From assembly GCF_001678845.1 (NCBI RefSeq), contig NZ_MAIQ01000011.1:26238-90237 (forward strand): a stretch of 64,000 bases of DNA. The letters run 5' to 3'. This DNA is from Christensenella intestinihominis (GTDB taxonomy: Bacteria > Bacillota > Clostridia > Christensenellales > Christensenellaceae). Within the stretch, counting starts at the first letter, position 1. Every line of letters begins with the position of its first letter. The notes below the pieces were generated by a model, which searched no databases, was not told the origin of the DNA, and saw nothing but the letters and a program-made list of their open reading frames with translations. Shown here in pieces: positions 1-9,112 of this stretch. The translations under genes were made by a program, and so were the position numbers.

Positions 1-2001
1 GCCGCGGTGGCCAAGCATCGGGTTGAATTCGTGCAGCCCTTCAATAATTCCCGTCAGCTCATCAACATCGAGCGACATTTCCTTCGCCAGGTTCGCGATA
101 TCCTCAGGGTCCGTAGGAAGGAACTCATGCAGCGGCGGATCGAGGAAACGGATCGTAACCGGGTTGCCCTTCATTGCCTTATAAATGCCCTTGAAGTCTT
201 CCTTCTGCATCGGCAGGAGCTTAGCCAAAGCTTTTTCCCTCTGCTCAACCGTTTTTGAAACGATCATCTCGCGCATAGCGGCAATCCTGTCTTCCGCAAA
301 GAACATATGCTCCGTACGGCATAGGCCAATACCTTCCGCGCCAAATTCCATCGCCTGCTCCGCATCGTGCGGCGTATCGGCATTCGTGCGGACTTTCAGT
401 CTGCGGATGGAATCCGCCCAGCCCATAACCGTAGCGAAATCGCCCGTCACCTGGGCTTCCTGCGTCTCGATTGCTTCGCCGTACACGTTACCCGTGGAAC
501 CGTCGAGGGAAATCCAGTCGCCTTCCTTATAAACCTTACCGTCTTCCGTGGTCATCGTCTTTGCGCACTCGTCGATTCTCAGTTCGCCGCAGCCCGCTAC
601 GCAGCACGTACCCATGCCGCGGGCAACAACCGCCGCGTGGGACGTCATGCCGCCGCGCGCCGTGAGGATGCCCTCGGAGGCATACATACCTTCGATATCT
701 TCAGGAGAAGTTTCCTGCCGCGCAAGAACGACCTTATCACCCTTTGCGGCAGCAGCCGTCGCATCGTCAGCCGTGAAATACAGCTTACCGCAGGCAGCAC
801 CCGGGGAAGCCGGAAGCCCCTTCGCGATCGGTTTTGCTTTTTTCAGCGCGTCTGCATTAAACATCGGATGGAGGAGTGAATCAAGCTGCTTCGGCTCTAC
901 CTTAAGAATCGCCTCTTCTTCCGTCAGCTTTCCTTCTTTTACAAGGTCAACGGCAATTTTGAGGGCAGCCGGAGCCGTCCGCTTTCCGTTTCTCGTTTGC
1001 AGCATGTAAAGTTTTCCGCCTTCGATGGTGAACTCCATATCCTGCATGTCTTTGTAATGATCTTCAAGGGATTGAGCAATATTCGCAAACTGCTCATATA
1101 CCTCCGGCATCTGGTCGCCCAGATGGGAAATCGGCTGAGGCGTCCGGATGCCCGCAACAACGTCTTCACCCTGTGCGTTCATCAGGTATTCGCCATAGAG
1201 CTTCTTTTCGCCTGTGGAGGGGTTTCTCGTGAAAGCAACGCCGGTGCCGCAATCGTCACCCATATTTCCGAATACCATTGCCTGTACGTTAACCGCCGTA
1301 CCCCAGCTTGCCGGGATATCATTCATGCGGCGATATACGATTGCCCTCGGGTTGTCCCACGAACGGAACACAGCCGTTACGGATTCAAGCAGCTGTTCCT
1401 TTGCATCCTGCGGGAATTCCTTGCCCATTTCCTGCTTATAGATTTCTTTGTATTTCTTGACGAGGTTTTTCAGATCATCCGCATCCAGTTCCGTGTCCAT
1501 CTTGACGCCTTTTGCGTCTTTGGCAGCCTGGAGCTGTTCTTCAAATTTTTCTTTGTCGATGCACATAACAACGTCGGAGAACATCTGGATGAATCTCCTG
1601 TAGCTGTCATACGCCCAACGCGGATTGCCGGACTTCTTCGCCATACCCTCAACCGCAATGTCATTGAGGCCGAGGTTCAGGATCGTGTCCATCATACCCG
1701 GCATGGAAGCGCGGGCGCCGCTGCGTACGGATACGAGGAACGGATTTTCCTGGTCGCCGAACTTCTTGCCGGCAATCTCTTCCGTCTTCGCCATTGCATC
1801 ATAAATCTGCTCCACTACTTCGTCGGCGATCTTTTTGCCGTCTTCATAGTACTTCGTGCAAGCTTCCGTAGAAACCGTAAAGCCCTGGGGAACCGGCAAA
1901 CCAAGGTTGGTCATCTCTGCCAGGTTTGCGCCTTTGCCCCCAAGAAGGTTTCTCATGGAAGCGTCACCTTCTTTGAAAAGGTATACATACTTTTTTGCCA
2001 T
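1..2001 (-). CDS. ppdK: Pyruvate, phosphate dikinase, 5' part (C-terminus cut by window edge)
   Basis: The reading frame is open from an ATG at 2001 to the window edge, giving 667 residues of a family that is usually about 875 long, so roughly 200 C-terminal residues lie outside. The enzyme interconverts pyruvate, ATP and Pi with PEP, AMP and PPi in the cytosol. The N-terminal ATP-grasp domain starts MAKKYVYLFKEGDASMRN. The swivelling phosphohistidine motif GGMTSHAAVVARG is visible, with the histidine near residue 453, and the TIM-barrel PEP domain begins after about residue 520. The start is supported by an AGGAGG ribosome binding site 10 bases upstream and by a promoter in the recO-ppdK gap. 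It probably forms its own transcription unit. Confidence 0.97.
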   Translation of the reverse strand, partial: MAKKYVYLFKEGDASMRNLLGGKGANLAEMTNLGLPVPQGFTVSTEACTKYYEDGKKIADEVVEQIYDAMAKTEEIAGKKFGDQENPFLVSVRSGARASMPGMMDTILNLGLNDIAVEGMAKKSGNPRWAYDSYRRFIQMFSDVVMCIDKEKFEEQLQAAKDAKGVKMDTELDADDLKNLVKKYKEIYKQEMGKEFPQDAKEQLLESVTAVFRSWDNPRAIVYRRMNDIPASWGTAVNVQAMVFGNMGDDCGTGVAFTRNPSTGEKKLYGEYLMNAQGEDVVAGIRTPQPISHLGDQMPEVYEQFANIAQSLEDHYKDMQDMEFTIEGGKLYMLQTRNGKRTAPAALKIAVDLVKEGKLTEEEAILKVEPKQLDSLLHPMFNADALKKAKPIAKGLPASPGAACGKLYFTADDATAAAAKGDKVVLARQETSPEDIEGMYASEGILTARGGMTSHAAVVARGMGTCCVAGCGELRIDECAKTMTTEDGKVYKEGDWISLDGSTGNVYGEAIETQEAQVTGDFATVMGWADSIRRLKVRTNADTPHDAEQAMEFGAEGIGLCRTEHMFFAEDRIAAMREMIVSKTVEQREKALAKLLPMQKEDFKGIYKAMKGNPVTIRFLDPPLHEFLPTDPEDIANLAKEMSLDVDELTGIIEGLHEFNPMLGHRG

Positions 2002-2081
2002 CTAAAACTCCTCCTGAATTTATATTTATTTAAAAATTTTTATTTGTTTGCGTATTGTTCGTATCATGAAAAGCCACGTCT

Positions 2082-2110
2082 ATTATACATGAACAAATGT
2101 AAGAAAACAA
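2082..2110 (-). promoter_or_regulatory. Predicted sigma-A promoter of ppdK
   Basis: On the minus strand TTGTTT (2110-2105) is followed after 17 bases by a perfect TATAAT (2087-2082). The -35 box is weak (three of six). It points at ppdK about 80 bases downstream. Confidence 0.5.
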
Positions 2111-2125
2111 CAAAAGATTACACTT

Positions 2126-2866
2126 TCACAAAGATTTTTCGCGGAAACATTTCATTGTTTTCAGGTGCACTTCCATCATGTTTTCCAAATACCGGCTCAT
2201 AAGGTCAATCACGCTTCCGGCTTCCTGTTCCCCGGCGGCAGACTGAACAATATCCTGCGGCCGTGCTCCCCCCATTTTTACAAGGCTCAAAAGTGCGGAC
2301 CTGGGTACGGAAACAGTCGCCACATGCGGCGCGCATTCCCCGCATATTTCGCCTCCCTCCTCCATGGAAAAGGCTGCCGGGTCCCCGCCCGTTTCGTTTC
2401 CGCATACCGCGCACGTCCCGATTGCCGGGAAAATACCCATACGTTCCACGATTCGCGCAAAAAAATACGCCAGCGCCTGCGTATGGGAAAGCGTTCCCTG
2501 CTCCATCGCAAAAAGCGCATAAATAAGCGCCAGAAACAAATCCTCGTAATCGTCCGTATTCTGCAGCAGCTTGTCGGAAAGTTCCAGCATTACGCAGGCG
2601 GCGGCAAATTTGTCGAAGTCGTTCTGTACATGGTAAAACTCTTGCTTAATCAGCGCGGTGGTGAGGAAAAGCTTATCCCCTTTTTTATAAAACTCGTATT
2701 CCCCGCACGAAAGAAGCTGCGCCGCCGTGGCAATATCGCTTTTCAACCGCCGCGCGCCGCGCGCCTGGGCGTCAATCCGCCCGTCCGAGCGCGAAAAAAG
2801 CGTCAATATTTTATCATAATCCTTATAGTCTGCCGTACGCAATACAATACAATAATGCTTTTCCAC
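2126..2866 (-). CDS. recO: DNA repair protein RecO
   Basis: RecO of 246 residues acts in RecFOR recombination repair: it binds single-stranded DNA and RecR and helps load RecA. An N-terminal OB-fold runs over about residues 1-80. The helical C-terminal domain holds a zinc-finger-like pair CAVC and CGEC, spaced by about 20 residues, as in many Gram-positive RecO proteins. The start codon is GTG, with AAAGGAA just upstream. It follows era with a 38-base gap in the same direction, the usual era-recO arrangement in Bacillota, so it is probably the last gene of that operon; ppdK downstream has its own promoter. Confidence 0.95.
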   Translation of the reverse strand: MEKHYCIVLRTADYKDYDKILTLFSRSDGRIDAQARGARRLKSDIATAAQLLSCGEYEFYKKGDKLFLTTALIKQEFYHVQNDFDKFAAACVMLELSDKLLQNTDDYEDLFLALIYALFAMEQGTLSHTQALAYFFARIVERMGIFPAIGTCAVCGNETGGDPAAFSMEEGGEICGECAPHVATVSVPRSALLSLVKMGGARPQDIVQSAAGEQEAGSVIDLMSRYLENMMEVHLKTMKCFREKSL

Positions 2867-2904
2867 AGCGTTCCTTTCACTTTTTCAGCACAGCCTGTTT
2901 CCGC

Positions 2905-3795
2905 TTACTGGCGCTCGTCATATCCCAGCGTCCGCAAGACCCCGAGCTTGTTCCGCCAGTCCGGCTTCACCTTTACCCACACCTGCAAAAATACTTTCCC
3001 GCCGAACAGCATTTGCATATCCTCACGCGCCGCTGAGGCGATCTTTTTAAGCATCCTGCCCCCCGCGCCGATAATAATTCCTTTGTGGGAGTCCTTCTCA
3101 CAATAGATTACCGCGTCGATATTGGTAAGCTCCCGGTCCGTTTCCCGCTCGAGCTTCTCCACCACCACGCCGATTCCATGCGGAATTTCCTTGCCAATGC
3201 TCTTCAGCGCCTTTTCCCGGATAAGCTCCGCCGCAATCACCTGCTCCGGCTGATCCGTAACCATGTCGGCCGGGTAATACATCGGGCCCTCCACAAGGTA
3301 CTGTTTCATATGCTCCACAAGCTCCGCAAGGCCCAGCTTTTCGGCCGCGGAAATCCGGAAAATTTCTTTGCCGTATTTTTTCAGGATTTCTTCCTGTTCC
3401 GTAATCCGTTCACCGTCTACCGCATCAATTTTATTGAGCGCAATCACCAACGGCGTTTCTCCTGCCGCAAGACGCGCCAGAATTTCTTCGTCCTTTTCAC
3501 GCACCCCCACCTTGGCGTCCGCTATAAACAAAACGGCGTCCACATCCCGCGCAGTCTGTTCCGCTGTTTTCAGCATAAATTCACCAAGCTTATTTCTCGG
3601 GGTTTGCAGGCCGGGCGTATCCATGAAAATCATTTGGTAATCTTTCCGGGTGAGCACGCCTGTAATACGGTTGCGCGTGGTCTGCGGTTTTTTCGATACA
3701 ATGGCAATCTTCGTGCCCACGAGCGCATTAATCAGCGTAGACTTTCCCACGTTCGGGCTGCCCGTAAGCGCAATAAAGCCGGATTTGAATTCCAT
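2905..3795 (-). CDS. era: GTPase Era, ribosome assembly factor
   Basis: Era of 296 residues is an essential GTPase that binds the 3' end of 16S rRNA during small-subunit maturation. The G domain shows the P-loop GSPNVGKS (residues 12-19), DTPG (59-62) and NKID (121-124). A C-terminal KH domain carries the GAGG loop in IIIGAGGRMLKKI. The start ATG at 3795 has AGGAG six bases upstream. It follows the DgkA-PAP2 gene by 10 bases and is co-oriented with ybeY and recO, matching a common ribosome and RNA-quality cluster. Confidence 0.97.
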   Translation of the reverse strand: MEFKSGFIALTGSPNVGKSTLINALVGTKIAIVSKKPQTTRNRITGVLTRKDYQMIFMDTPGLQTPRNKLGEFMLKTAEQTARDVDAVLFIADAKVGVREKDEEILARLAAGETPLVIALNKIDAVDGERITEQEEILKKYGKEIFRISAAEKLGLAELVEHMKQYLVEGPMYYPADMVTDQPEQVIAAELIREKALKSIGKEIPHGIGVVVEKLERETDRELTNIDAVIYCEKDSHKGIIIGAGGRMLKKIASAAREDMQMLFGGKVFLQVWVKVKPDWRNKLGVLRTLGYDERQ

Positions 3796-3805
3796 TCCAT
3801 TCTCC

Positions 3806-4555
3806 TTAACGAATAATCATTTCTCCAACCTCAAACACAAGCACCGTAATCACTACGCCCATAAGCGCTCCTACCAGCACTTCTGCAAAGGTATGTACTT
3901 TCGTTTCCATGCGGCTTTCCGCGACAATCAGCGCAAGCACCGCCGCAAATGTCGAAGCGACCGGATCGGCCGATACAAACGCAATCGCAGTAAAAAGCGC
4001 AAACGCAAATGCGGTATGTCCGCTCGGCATGCCGCCCTGGATATAATTCCCGCCCTTCTTCATAAAGCGGGACTTCATAACAATGACCGCCACAAACACA
4101 AGCATCAGGGCCGCAAATGTAATATAAGCGGGCAGGTTATTAATATAGCTTACCGACGCATAAGAAATCGTGTACAGCTTGCGGAAAAAAACGAGGTATC
4201 CCACAACAAGCGCGCTCATGGCCGCGACAAAGACTCCCCCTGCCGCAACGTCCTTCGCAATGCGTGCAAGCTCGTTATACTCACCCTTGGAAGCAATATC
4301 CACCGCCGCTTCAATCGCCGTATTGAAAAGCTCCGCAAAGAAAACGAACGCAATCACCAGCACAAGCGCAATCATCTCGAACCGCGTAACTTGGGTGAGG
4401 AGTGCGGCAATTGTCACAACAACCGCGAGCGCAACATGGATTTTCATATTGCGTTCCATTTTAAAGGACTGCAAAAAACCGTTGATGGCATGATTAAAGC
4501 TGTTCATCAACGATTTCTTCGGCCTGTATTTTTTTCCGTTTTCGTTAGATTCCAT
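3806..4555 (-). CDS. Undecaprenol/diacylglycerol kinase (DgkA) fused to a PAP2-type phosphatase domain
   Basis: This 249-residue membrane protein joins two lipid enzymes. Residues about 15-130 match DgkA, with three membrane helices and the catalytic ELFNTAIE (residues 75-82) and AKDVAAG (100-106). Residues about 140-249 match a PAP2 domain with PSGH (177-180) and a third motif SRxxxxxHxxxE (S214, R215, H221, E225). The first PAP2 motif (KxxxxxxRP) is not recognisable. In Gram-positives DgkA proteins phosphorylate undecaprenol and PAP2 enzymes remove phosphate from undecaprenyl pyrophosphate, so both halves could serve lipid-carrier recycling; that pairing is inferred. I chose ATG 4555, which has AGGG six bases upstream and overlaps the ybeY stop by 11 bases. 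Confidence 0.88.
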   Translation of the reverse strand: MESNENGKKYRPKKSLMNSFNHAINGFLQSFKMERNMKIHVALAVVVTIAALLTQVTRFEMIALVLVIAFVFFAELFNTAIEAAVDIASKGEYNELARIAKDVAAGGVFVAAMSALVVGYLVFFRKLYTISYASVSYINNLPAYITFAALMLVFVAVIVMKSRFMKKGGNYIQGGMPSGHTAFAFALFTAIAFVSADPVASTFAAVLALIVAESRMETKVHTFAEVLVGALMGVVITVLVFEVGEMIIR

Positions 4556-5042
4556 CCATTTCCCTGCCAATATTTACAGCCTGCAGGAGTGCTTCCTGCT
4601 TTTTTGTCATGATTTCTTCTTCTTCCGGCGTCATATGGTCATAGCCCATCAAATGAAGCGTTCCATGAAGTGCCAGGAACGCCGTTTCCCGCACGAGGCT
4701 ATGTCCATATTCCACTGCCTGCTCCTGTGCGCGCTCCATCGAAATAGCAATATCCCCAAGGAAAAGCTTCCCTTCCACATATTCCGCATCCACTTCATCG
4801 AGGCATTCTGCCAGAAGCGCGGAAAGTTCGTACGCCGGGAAAGACAAAACATCCGTCGCCCGGTCCATGTCGCGGAATTCGCGGTTTAGCTCCCGAATTC
4901 CTTCATTATCCGTAAACAGCAGGTTCAGGCACGCGGGAACGTCCAGCCCCGCCTGTGCAGCGTCCAGAGCCGCGCCGACCGCAGCCTTGATTTCCTCTGT
5001 CACTTCAATTTTGTCCTGCTCGTCAGAGAACGTTATCGTCAT
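4545..5042 (-). CDS. ybeY: Endoribonuclease YbeY
   Basis: YbeY is a zinc metalloprotein for 16S rRNA 3' maturation and ribosome quality control, here 165 residues. The signature HGTLHLMGYDH supplies the three zinc histidines near the C-terminus, and DRATDVLSFP is the other conserved block. I chose ATG 5042 because MTITFSDEQ aligns with usual YbeY N-termini and GGAG lies just upstream; a longer frame would run into the upstream gene. It overlaps the end of the HD phosphodiesterase gene by 20 bases, so translation is probably coupled. Confidence 0.95.
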   Translation of the reverse strand: MTITFSDEQDKIEVTEEIKAAVGAALDAAQAGLDVPACLNLLFTDNEGIRELNREFRDMDRATDVLSFPAYELSALLAECLDEVDAEYVEGKLFLGDIAISMERAQEQAVEYGHSLVRETAFLALHGTLHLMGYDHMTPEEEEIMTKKQEALLQAVNIGREMDGI

Positions 5043-7284
5043 CTTCCGCTCCATGTATCTTGATTTCCGGATATTTAATCCGCTGGTGATATACTCCGTC
5101 AAAAATATTAATGAACGCTTCGGCAATCTGCTTCAAATCCCGCCTGTTAAGCGGCGCATTATCAAGCTGCCCTTCGTCGTAGCGCGCCTTGATTAATTTA
5201 TGGACCATGGCCGAAATTTCCTCGCGCGACGGATTATCGAGGCTGCGTACCGCCGCTTCCACAACGTCGGCAAGCATTACAATCGCCTGTTCCTTTGTCT
5301 CCGGCGGACGGCCCTCATACTGGAAATCCTCTTTTTTCACATGCGGGTCTTTTTCCAGCGCCTCCGCATAGAAATATCCAACCGTGCCGCTCCCATGGTG
5401 GTTGCGGACAATTTCAATAATTTCACGCGGCATCTTATATTTTCGCAGCAACTCCACGCCCGCGGGCACATGATGGCGGATAATTTCCGCGCTTTGTTTG
5501 GGCAGAAGGGTATCATGCATATTAACATTATTCCGCTGGTTCTCCTTGAAATACAGCGGGTGCTCTACCTTGCCAATATCGTGAAAATAAGCGCCGACCC
5601 GCGCCAGCAGCGAAAAGCCTCCCACCGCATTGCATCCCGCCTCCGCAAGGTTGGCGACAAGGATGCTGTGGTGATACGTGCCCGGCGCTTCGATCATCAG
5701 CCGTTTTGTCAAAGGATGCGTCGGATCGGAAAGTTCGAGCAATTTGGTCGGCGTTGTCAGGTTAAACGCATTTTCGATCAGCGGGAGCACGCCGATGCTT
5801 ACGATGCCGCACAGCACGCCGCTGCCTGCCACCATTGCCATTGCCGAAAGCATTTGCTGTACATTATGGGTCTGGTCGGAAAGCAACGGCACCTGCAGCA
5901 TCCAGACAAGCAGGGAAATAACCACTCCCGGAATTGCCGCCACAAGCCCCGCCAGCACAAGCCGCGAGCGGTAGCGCATATCCTTCAGGATATAAACCGC
6001 AAAGAAGCCCCCCGTCAGCATAATCAGGAGAAGCATCAGCGATGTTGTGCTGAACAGGTTTTGCCCTCCTGTCGTTACGCTCATCAGCAGCAGCGACAGG
6101 AATACGCTGTACACAATCGCATTTTTGGGCGAAAGCAAAACGGCGCCTAATATTACGAACAGGAACACCGGCAGCAAGTGGATTGCCACCAGCTGCGAAA
6201 CCGAAGTGATCCCATAGGCCGCTGCGGTAAGAATTGCGAGAATCGCTATCTTTTTCGTGTCAAGCAGCAGTTTGCGGTTAAATACGGCAAGAAATACAGC
6301 GTACATCACAAACATTAATACAATATAAATCGTCACCGCCGCGTACGGTTTGATTGACGTCGATTCAGATGTAAGCATCCCCATGCTTTTCAGGACCTCA
6401 TACTGGTCGTCCGTAACAAGCTCGCCCTTGCGGACAATATTCTGTCCCTTCTTATATTCAACAGGGGTAACCAGCGCCGCAACTTCGTCGCGTTTCTGCT
6501 GGGTCGCTTTTTCGTCAAAAACCATATTCGGGTACAGGTCGTTTGTAACGACGGACGAAACAAGCTCCTTATCCTCCGCCGTCATATCTCCCTGCTCCGT
6601 AACCGCGCCGATTACGTTCGTTTTGGCCGAATCGATATCGTCGGCCCGCACGCCTGTATAAAGGACATCCTGCACATGGTTTGTGATGGAATCCTTCATA
6701 TCCGTAAGCTGGGCGGGCGTCATGCCGACAATATGGTAAAGCTGCGCTGTCGTGATATATTCCGGCACAAGGTCTTTCAAGGTGTTCACATTGTCTTCCG
6801 TAAGAAGCGTTTCCCATTCCGTTTTTTTCGCGTCGAACGGCACAACGGCATACGCCGTCGGGACAGGAACGGGCTGGGTCGGATTCGCCGCGTTTGCCTG
6901 CTCGGCCTCCGTGATTTTCTGATCCGTTTCCTGCTGCTTTTTTTTCTGGTCCGCGTTATAAATATCTTCCGCCGCTCCACGCGCTTTCTCAAAGGCGGTG
7001 AAATCCTCGGAAATCTTTTTAACAATTTGCTGTGTCGTATTGGCGTCCGTATTATAGACCGGGCCGATTTTTGCCTGTTCCTCTTCAATGATGCGCTGTG
7101 TCGCCACTTCATCGGTCACATCGGTCGGCGCTGTAATCGTAATATCCGAAATCTCTCCGCTCGTAATATCGTAGGTTTGCGGCATCAGCGAAAAAAGCGC
7201 TATCGCAACGCAAATTCCAAGCGAACCAACCGCCATCAGAAGGTTCATCATCGCTTTCTTGCGGAACGTTTCCTTAACAACCAT
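5023..7284 (-). CDS. 7TM-HD cyclic-di-AMP phosphodiesterase, PgpH/YqfF family
   Basis: The 753-residue protein has the layout of PgpH: an N-terminal membrane anchor, a large extracellular domain (7TMR-HDED), about seven membrane helices, and a cytosolic HD phosphohydrolase. The HD residues are in ARVGAYFHDIGK, with flanking metal-binding histidines in TYHHSIL and IIRHH. Characterised relatives in Listeria and Bacillus hydrolyse the second messenger c-di-AMP and affect osmotic and wall homeostasis. ATG 7284 has GAGG upstream; an earlier in-frame TTG at 7290 is less likely. It sits between phoH and ybeY, the conserved Bacillota order. Confidence 0.93.
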   Translation of the reverse strand: MVVKETFRKKAMMNLLMAVGSLGICVAIALFSLMPQTYDITSGEISDITITAPTDVTDEVATQRIIEEEQAKIGPVYNTDANTTQQIVKKISEDFTAFEKARGAAEDIYNADQKKKQQETDQKITEAEQANAANPTQPVPVPTAYAVVPFDAKKTEWETLLTEDNVNTLKDLVPEYITTAQLYHIVGMTPAQLTDMKDSITNHVQDVLYTGVRADDIDSAKTNVIGAVTEQGDMTAEDKELVSSVVTNDLYPNMVFDEKATQQKRDEVAALVTPVEYKKGQNIVRKGELVTDDQYEVLKSMGMLTSESTSIKPYAAVTIYIVLMFVMYAVFLAVFNRKLLLDTKKIAILAILTAAAYGITSVSQLVAIHLLPVFLFVILGAVLLSPKNAIVYSVFLSLLLMSVTTGGQNLFSTTSLMLLLIMLTGGFFAVYILKDMRYRSRLVLAGLVAAIPGVVISLLVWMLQVPLLSDQTHNVQQMLSAMAMVAGSGVLCGIVSIGVLPLIENAFNLTTPTKLLELSDPTHPLTKRLMIEAPGTYHHSILVANLAEAGCNAVGGFSLLARVGAYFHDIGKVEHPLYFKENQRNNVNMHDTLLPKQSAEIIRHHVPAGVELLRKYKMPREIIEIVRNHHGSGTVGYFYAEALEKDPHVKKEDFQYEGRPPETKEQAIVMLADVVEAAVRSLDNPSREEISAMVHKLIKARYDEGQLDNAPLNRRDLKQIAEAFINIFDGVYHQRIKYPEIKIHGAEDDDNVL

Positions 7285-7302
7285 AGTCAATCCTCATATA
7301 CG

Positions 7303-8280
7303 TCAAACGATCGTATTTTTTCGCCTGTTTTCATATTTCTCAAACGCTTTAATAATATTCCTGACCAGGGGATGCCGCACAACGTCCTTCTGGTCCAAAT
7401 GGACGATTGCAATATTTTTGATGTTCTTCAGGATTTCGACCACCTTTTTCAGTCCCGACGCCCGTTCCTTCGGTAAATCGATCTGTGTAATATCTCCTGT
7501 CACAACAACCTTTGCGTTTTCTCCAAAGCGTGTCAGGAACATTTTCATCTGCTCCATCGTACAATTCTGGGCTTCGTCCAGTATGATGAACGCATCGTTC
7601 AGCGTCCGGCCGCGCATATAGGCAAGCGGCGCAACCTCGATCACGCCCTTCTCGGACAGGCGGGCATACGCGTCCGCCCCCATGAAATCATAAAGCGCAT
7701 CATACAAAGGACGCAGGTATGGATCAACCTTGTTTTGCAAATCCCCCGGAAGGAATCCCAGATTTTCCCCTGCTTCCACAGCGGGGCGCGTCAGGATAAT
7801 GCGGGAAACCTGCTTATTTTTAAGCGCAACCACCGCCATCGCCATTGCAAGGTACGTCTTCCCCGTGCCGGCCGGGCCGATGCAGACAACCACCGTATTG
7901 TCTTTGATGGCCTGTATATATTCCTTCTGCCCATAGGATTTGCACTTGATCTGCTTTCCCTTGGCGGTGATGGCCACAACGTCCGACATCATTTCATTCA
8001 CAAGGTTCTGGTGTCCGTCGCGAACCAGATCGAGGGCATAATTCACGGAATCCTGGTTAATATTTTCATTTTTTCCATACATCTTTTTCAGAACCTCGAT
8101 CACGTCGGCGGCAGTCTGTGCTTTATTCGCCTCCCCCGTAATACAGATTCCATTTTCGGTTGCGCGGATGGCCGTATCGGTCTCCGCGGAAATAATATTG
8201 ATATTTTCATCAAAATTGCCGAATACACCGGCCATTTGCTCCATGCTGTCAAACGAAATATCGATCTGTGTTTCTGCCAA
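7303..8280 (-). CDS. phoH: PhoH family ATPase
   Basis: This 325-residue protein is a PhoH-like P-loop ATPase. The Walker A motif GPAGTGKT is at residues 135-142 and the Walker B-like stretch AFIILDEAQN lies about 100 residues later. The N-terminal part resembles the KH-like region of PhoH proteins. The exact role is unsettled; links to RNA metabolism and to phosphate stress have been proposed. The best start is TTG at 8280, with GGAGGA upstream. It is followed by the HD phosphodiesterase and ybeY, again a typical neighbourhood. Confidence 0.93.
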   Translation of the reverse strand: MAETQIDISFDSMEQMAGVFGNFDENINIISAETDTAIRATENGICITGEANKAQTAADVIEVLKKMYGKNENINQDSVNYALDLVRDGHQNLVNEMMSDVVAITAKGKQIKCKSYGQKEYIQAIKDNTVVVCIGPAGTGKTYLAMAMAVVALKNKQVSRIILTRPAVEAGENLGFLPGDLQNKVDPYLRPLYDALYDFMGADAYARLSEKGVIEVAPLAYMRGRTLNDAFIILDEAQNCTMEQMKMFLTRFGENAKVVVTGDITQIDLPKERASGLKKVVEILKNIKNIAIVHLDQKDVVRHPLVRNIIKAFEKYENRRKNTIV

Positions 8281-8361
8281 GTTAAAAAATTCCTCCTGCT
8301 TTCATATCCACATATGCATAGTATCACATTTTCCTGAAAAAGCCCACACCTATTTCCGATC

Positions 8362-8396
8362 GAAAAAACAGGCCGCCCGCATCATACGGGTGGCCT
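8362..8396 (-). terminator. Rho-independent terminator after rpsU
   Basis: A 10-bp stem (8370-8379 with 8387-8396, one G-T pair) with a 7-base loop is followed on the minus strand by six T residues. It lies just after rpsU and before phoH, so the heat-shock operon probably ends here, at least in part. Confidence 0.8.
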
Positions 8397-8433
8397 GCTG
8401 CTTTGTTTTTTCAATGACAGAAACGCTGAAAGC

Positions 8434-8607
8434 TTAGTGTTTCCTTTTTCTTGCCGCTTCTGCTTTTTTCTTTCTTTTTACGCTGGGTTTTTCATAATGC
8501 TCACGTTTCCGGATTTCAGCCAGAACCCCCGCTCTTGCACATTTGCGCTTGAATCTTCTCAGAGCACTTTCCAGTGTTTCGTTTTCGCCTACGCGTATCT
8601 CAGACAT
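8434..8607 (-). CDS. rpsU: 30S ribosomal protein bS21
   Basis: The 57-residue, highly basic protein starts [19 protein letters not shown] and ends in a lysine/arginine-rich tail, as bS21 does. It is a small-subunit protein that aids initiation. I chose ATG 8607 because GGAGGGG lies 7 bases upstream; a 12-residue longer frame begins within that leader and has no family support. It follows the HIT gene in the same direction and is followed by a terminator. Confidence 0.97.
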   Translation of the reverse strand: MSEIRVGENETLESALRRFKRKCARAGVLAEIRKREHYEKPSVKRKKKAEAARKRKH

Positions 8608-8767
8608 TAATCTCCCCTCCTCCCGTACTCTGTTCCCATCCAAGACAGGAACTGGGAGCTATTTCATACTCCTGTATTATAGTAAAACCGCGGCACTCTG
8701 TCAATAACTAATTCCCATATCATCGGCGTATATTCCGAAACTCCGCAGGTTGCCGCGCCGTGTGCCA

Positions 8768-9112
8768 TCAGCCGGGAGGCCATTCCATATACCGTCCCCC
8801 AAGAAGATGCAGATGCAGGTGATGTACCGTCTGGCCGCCGTTTTCGCCCGTATTGAACACAATACGGAAGCCATCCTGCGCAATCCCTTTTTCCGCAGCA
8901 ATCTTTTGCGCCGCTTTTACCATGGCATCCACATATTGGAAATCCCCGTCCTGCACCTTCAGGATACTTTCTATATGCTTCTTGGGAATAATCAATATGT
9001 GTACCGGCGCCTGGGGATCGATGTCGGTAAACGCATACACTAACTCGTCTTCATACACCTTGTTCGACGGGATATCCCCTGAAATAATTTTACAAAACAG
9101 GCAATCTTCCAT
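8768..9112 (-). CDS. HIT family (Hint-like) nucleotide hydrolase
   Basis: The 114-residue protein is a histidine-triad hydrolase. The HxHxH motif is at H98, H100, H102 inside TVHHLHLHLLGG, and a CxxC pair (C4, C7) occurs at the N-terminus as in zinc-binding HinT relatives. Such proteins cleave purine nucleoside phosphoramidates and aminoacyl adenylates. ATG 9112 overlaps the mtaB stop by one base (TAATG) and has AAGGAG upstream inside mtaB, so translation is coupled. I reject an earlier GTG at 9121 because it lies in the ribosome binding site. Confidence 0.95.
   Translation of the reverse strand: MEDCLFCKIISGDIPSNKVYEDELVYAFTDIDPQAPVHILIIPKKHIESILKVQDGDFQYVDAMVKAAQKIAAEKGIAQDGFRIVFNTGENGGQTVHHLHLHLLGGRYMEWPPG

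Noticed and set aside
997..2202. 401-residue open frame on the plus strand
   Set aside because: It is antisense to ppdK, has no ribosome binding site, and its composition (His/Arg/Phe-rich) is that of a shadow frame.
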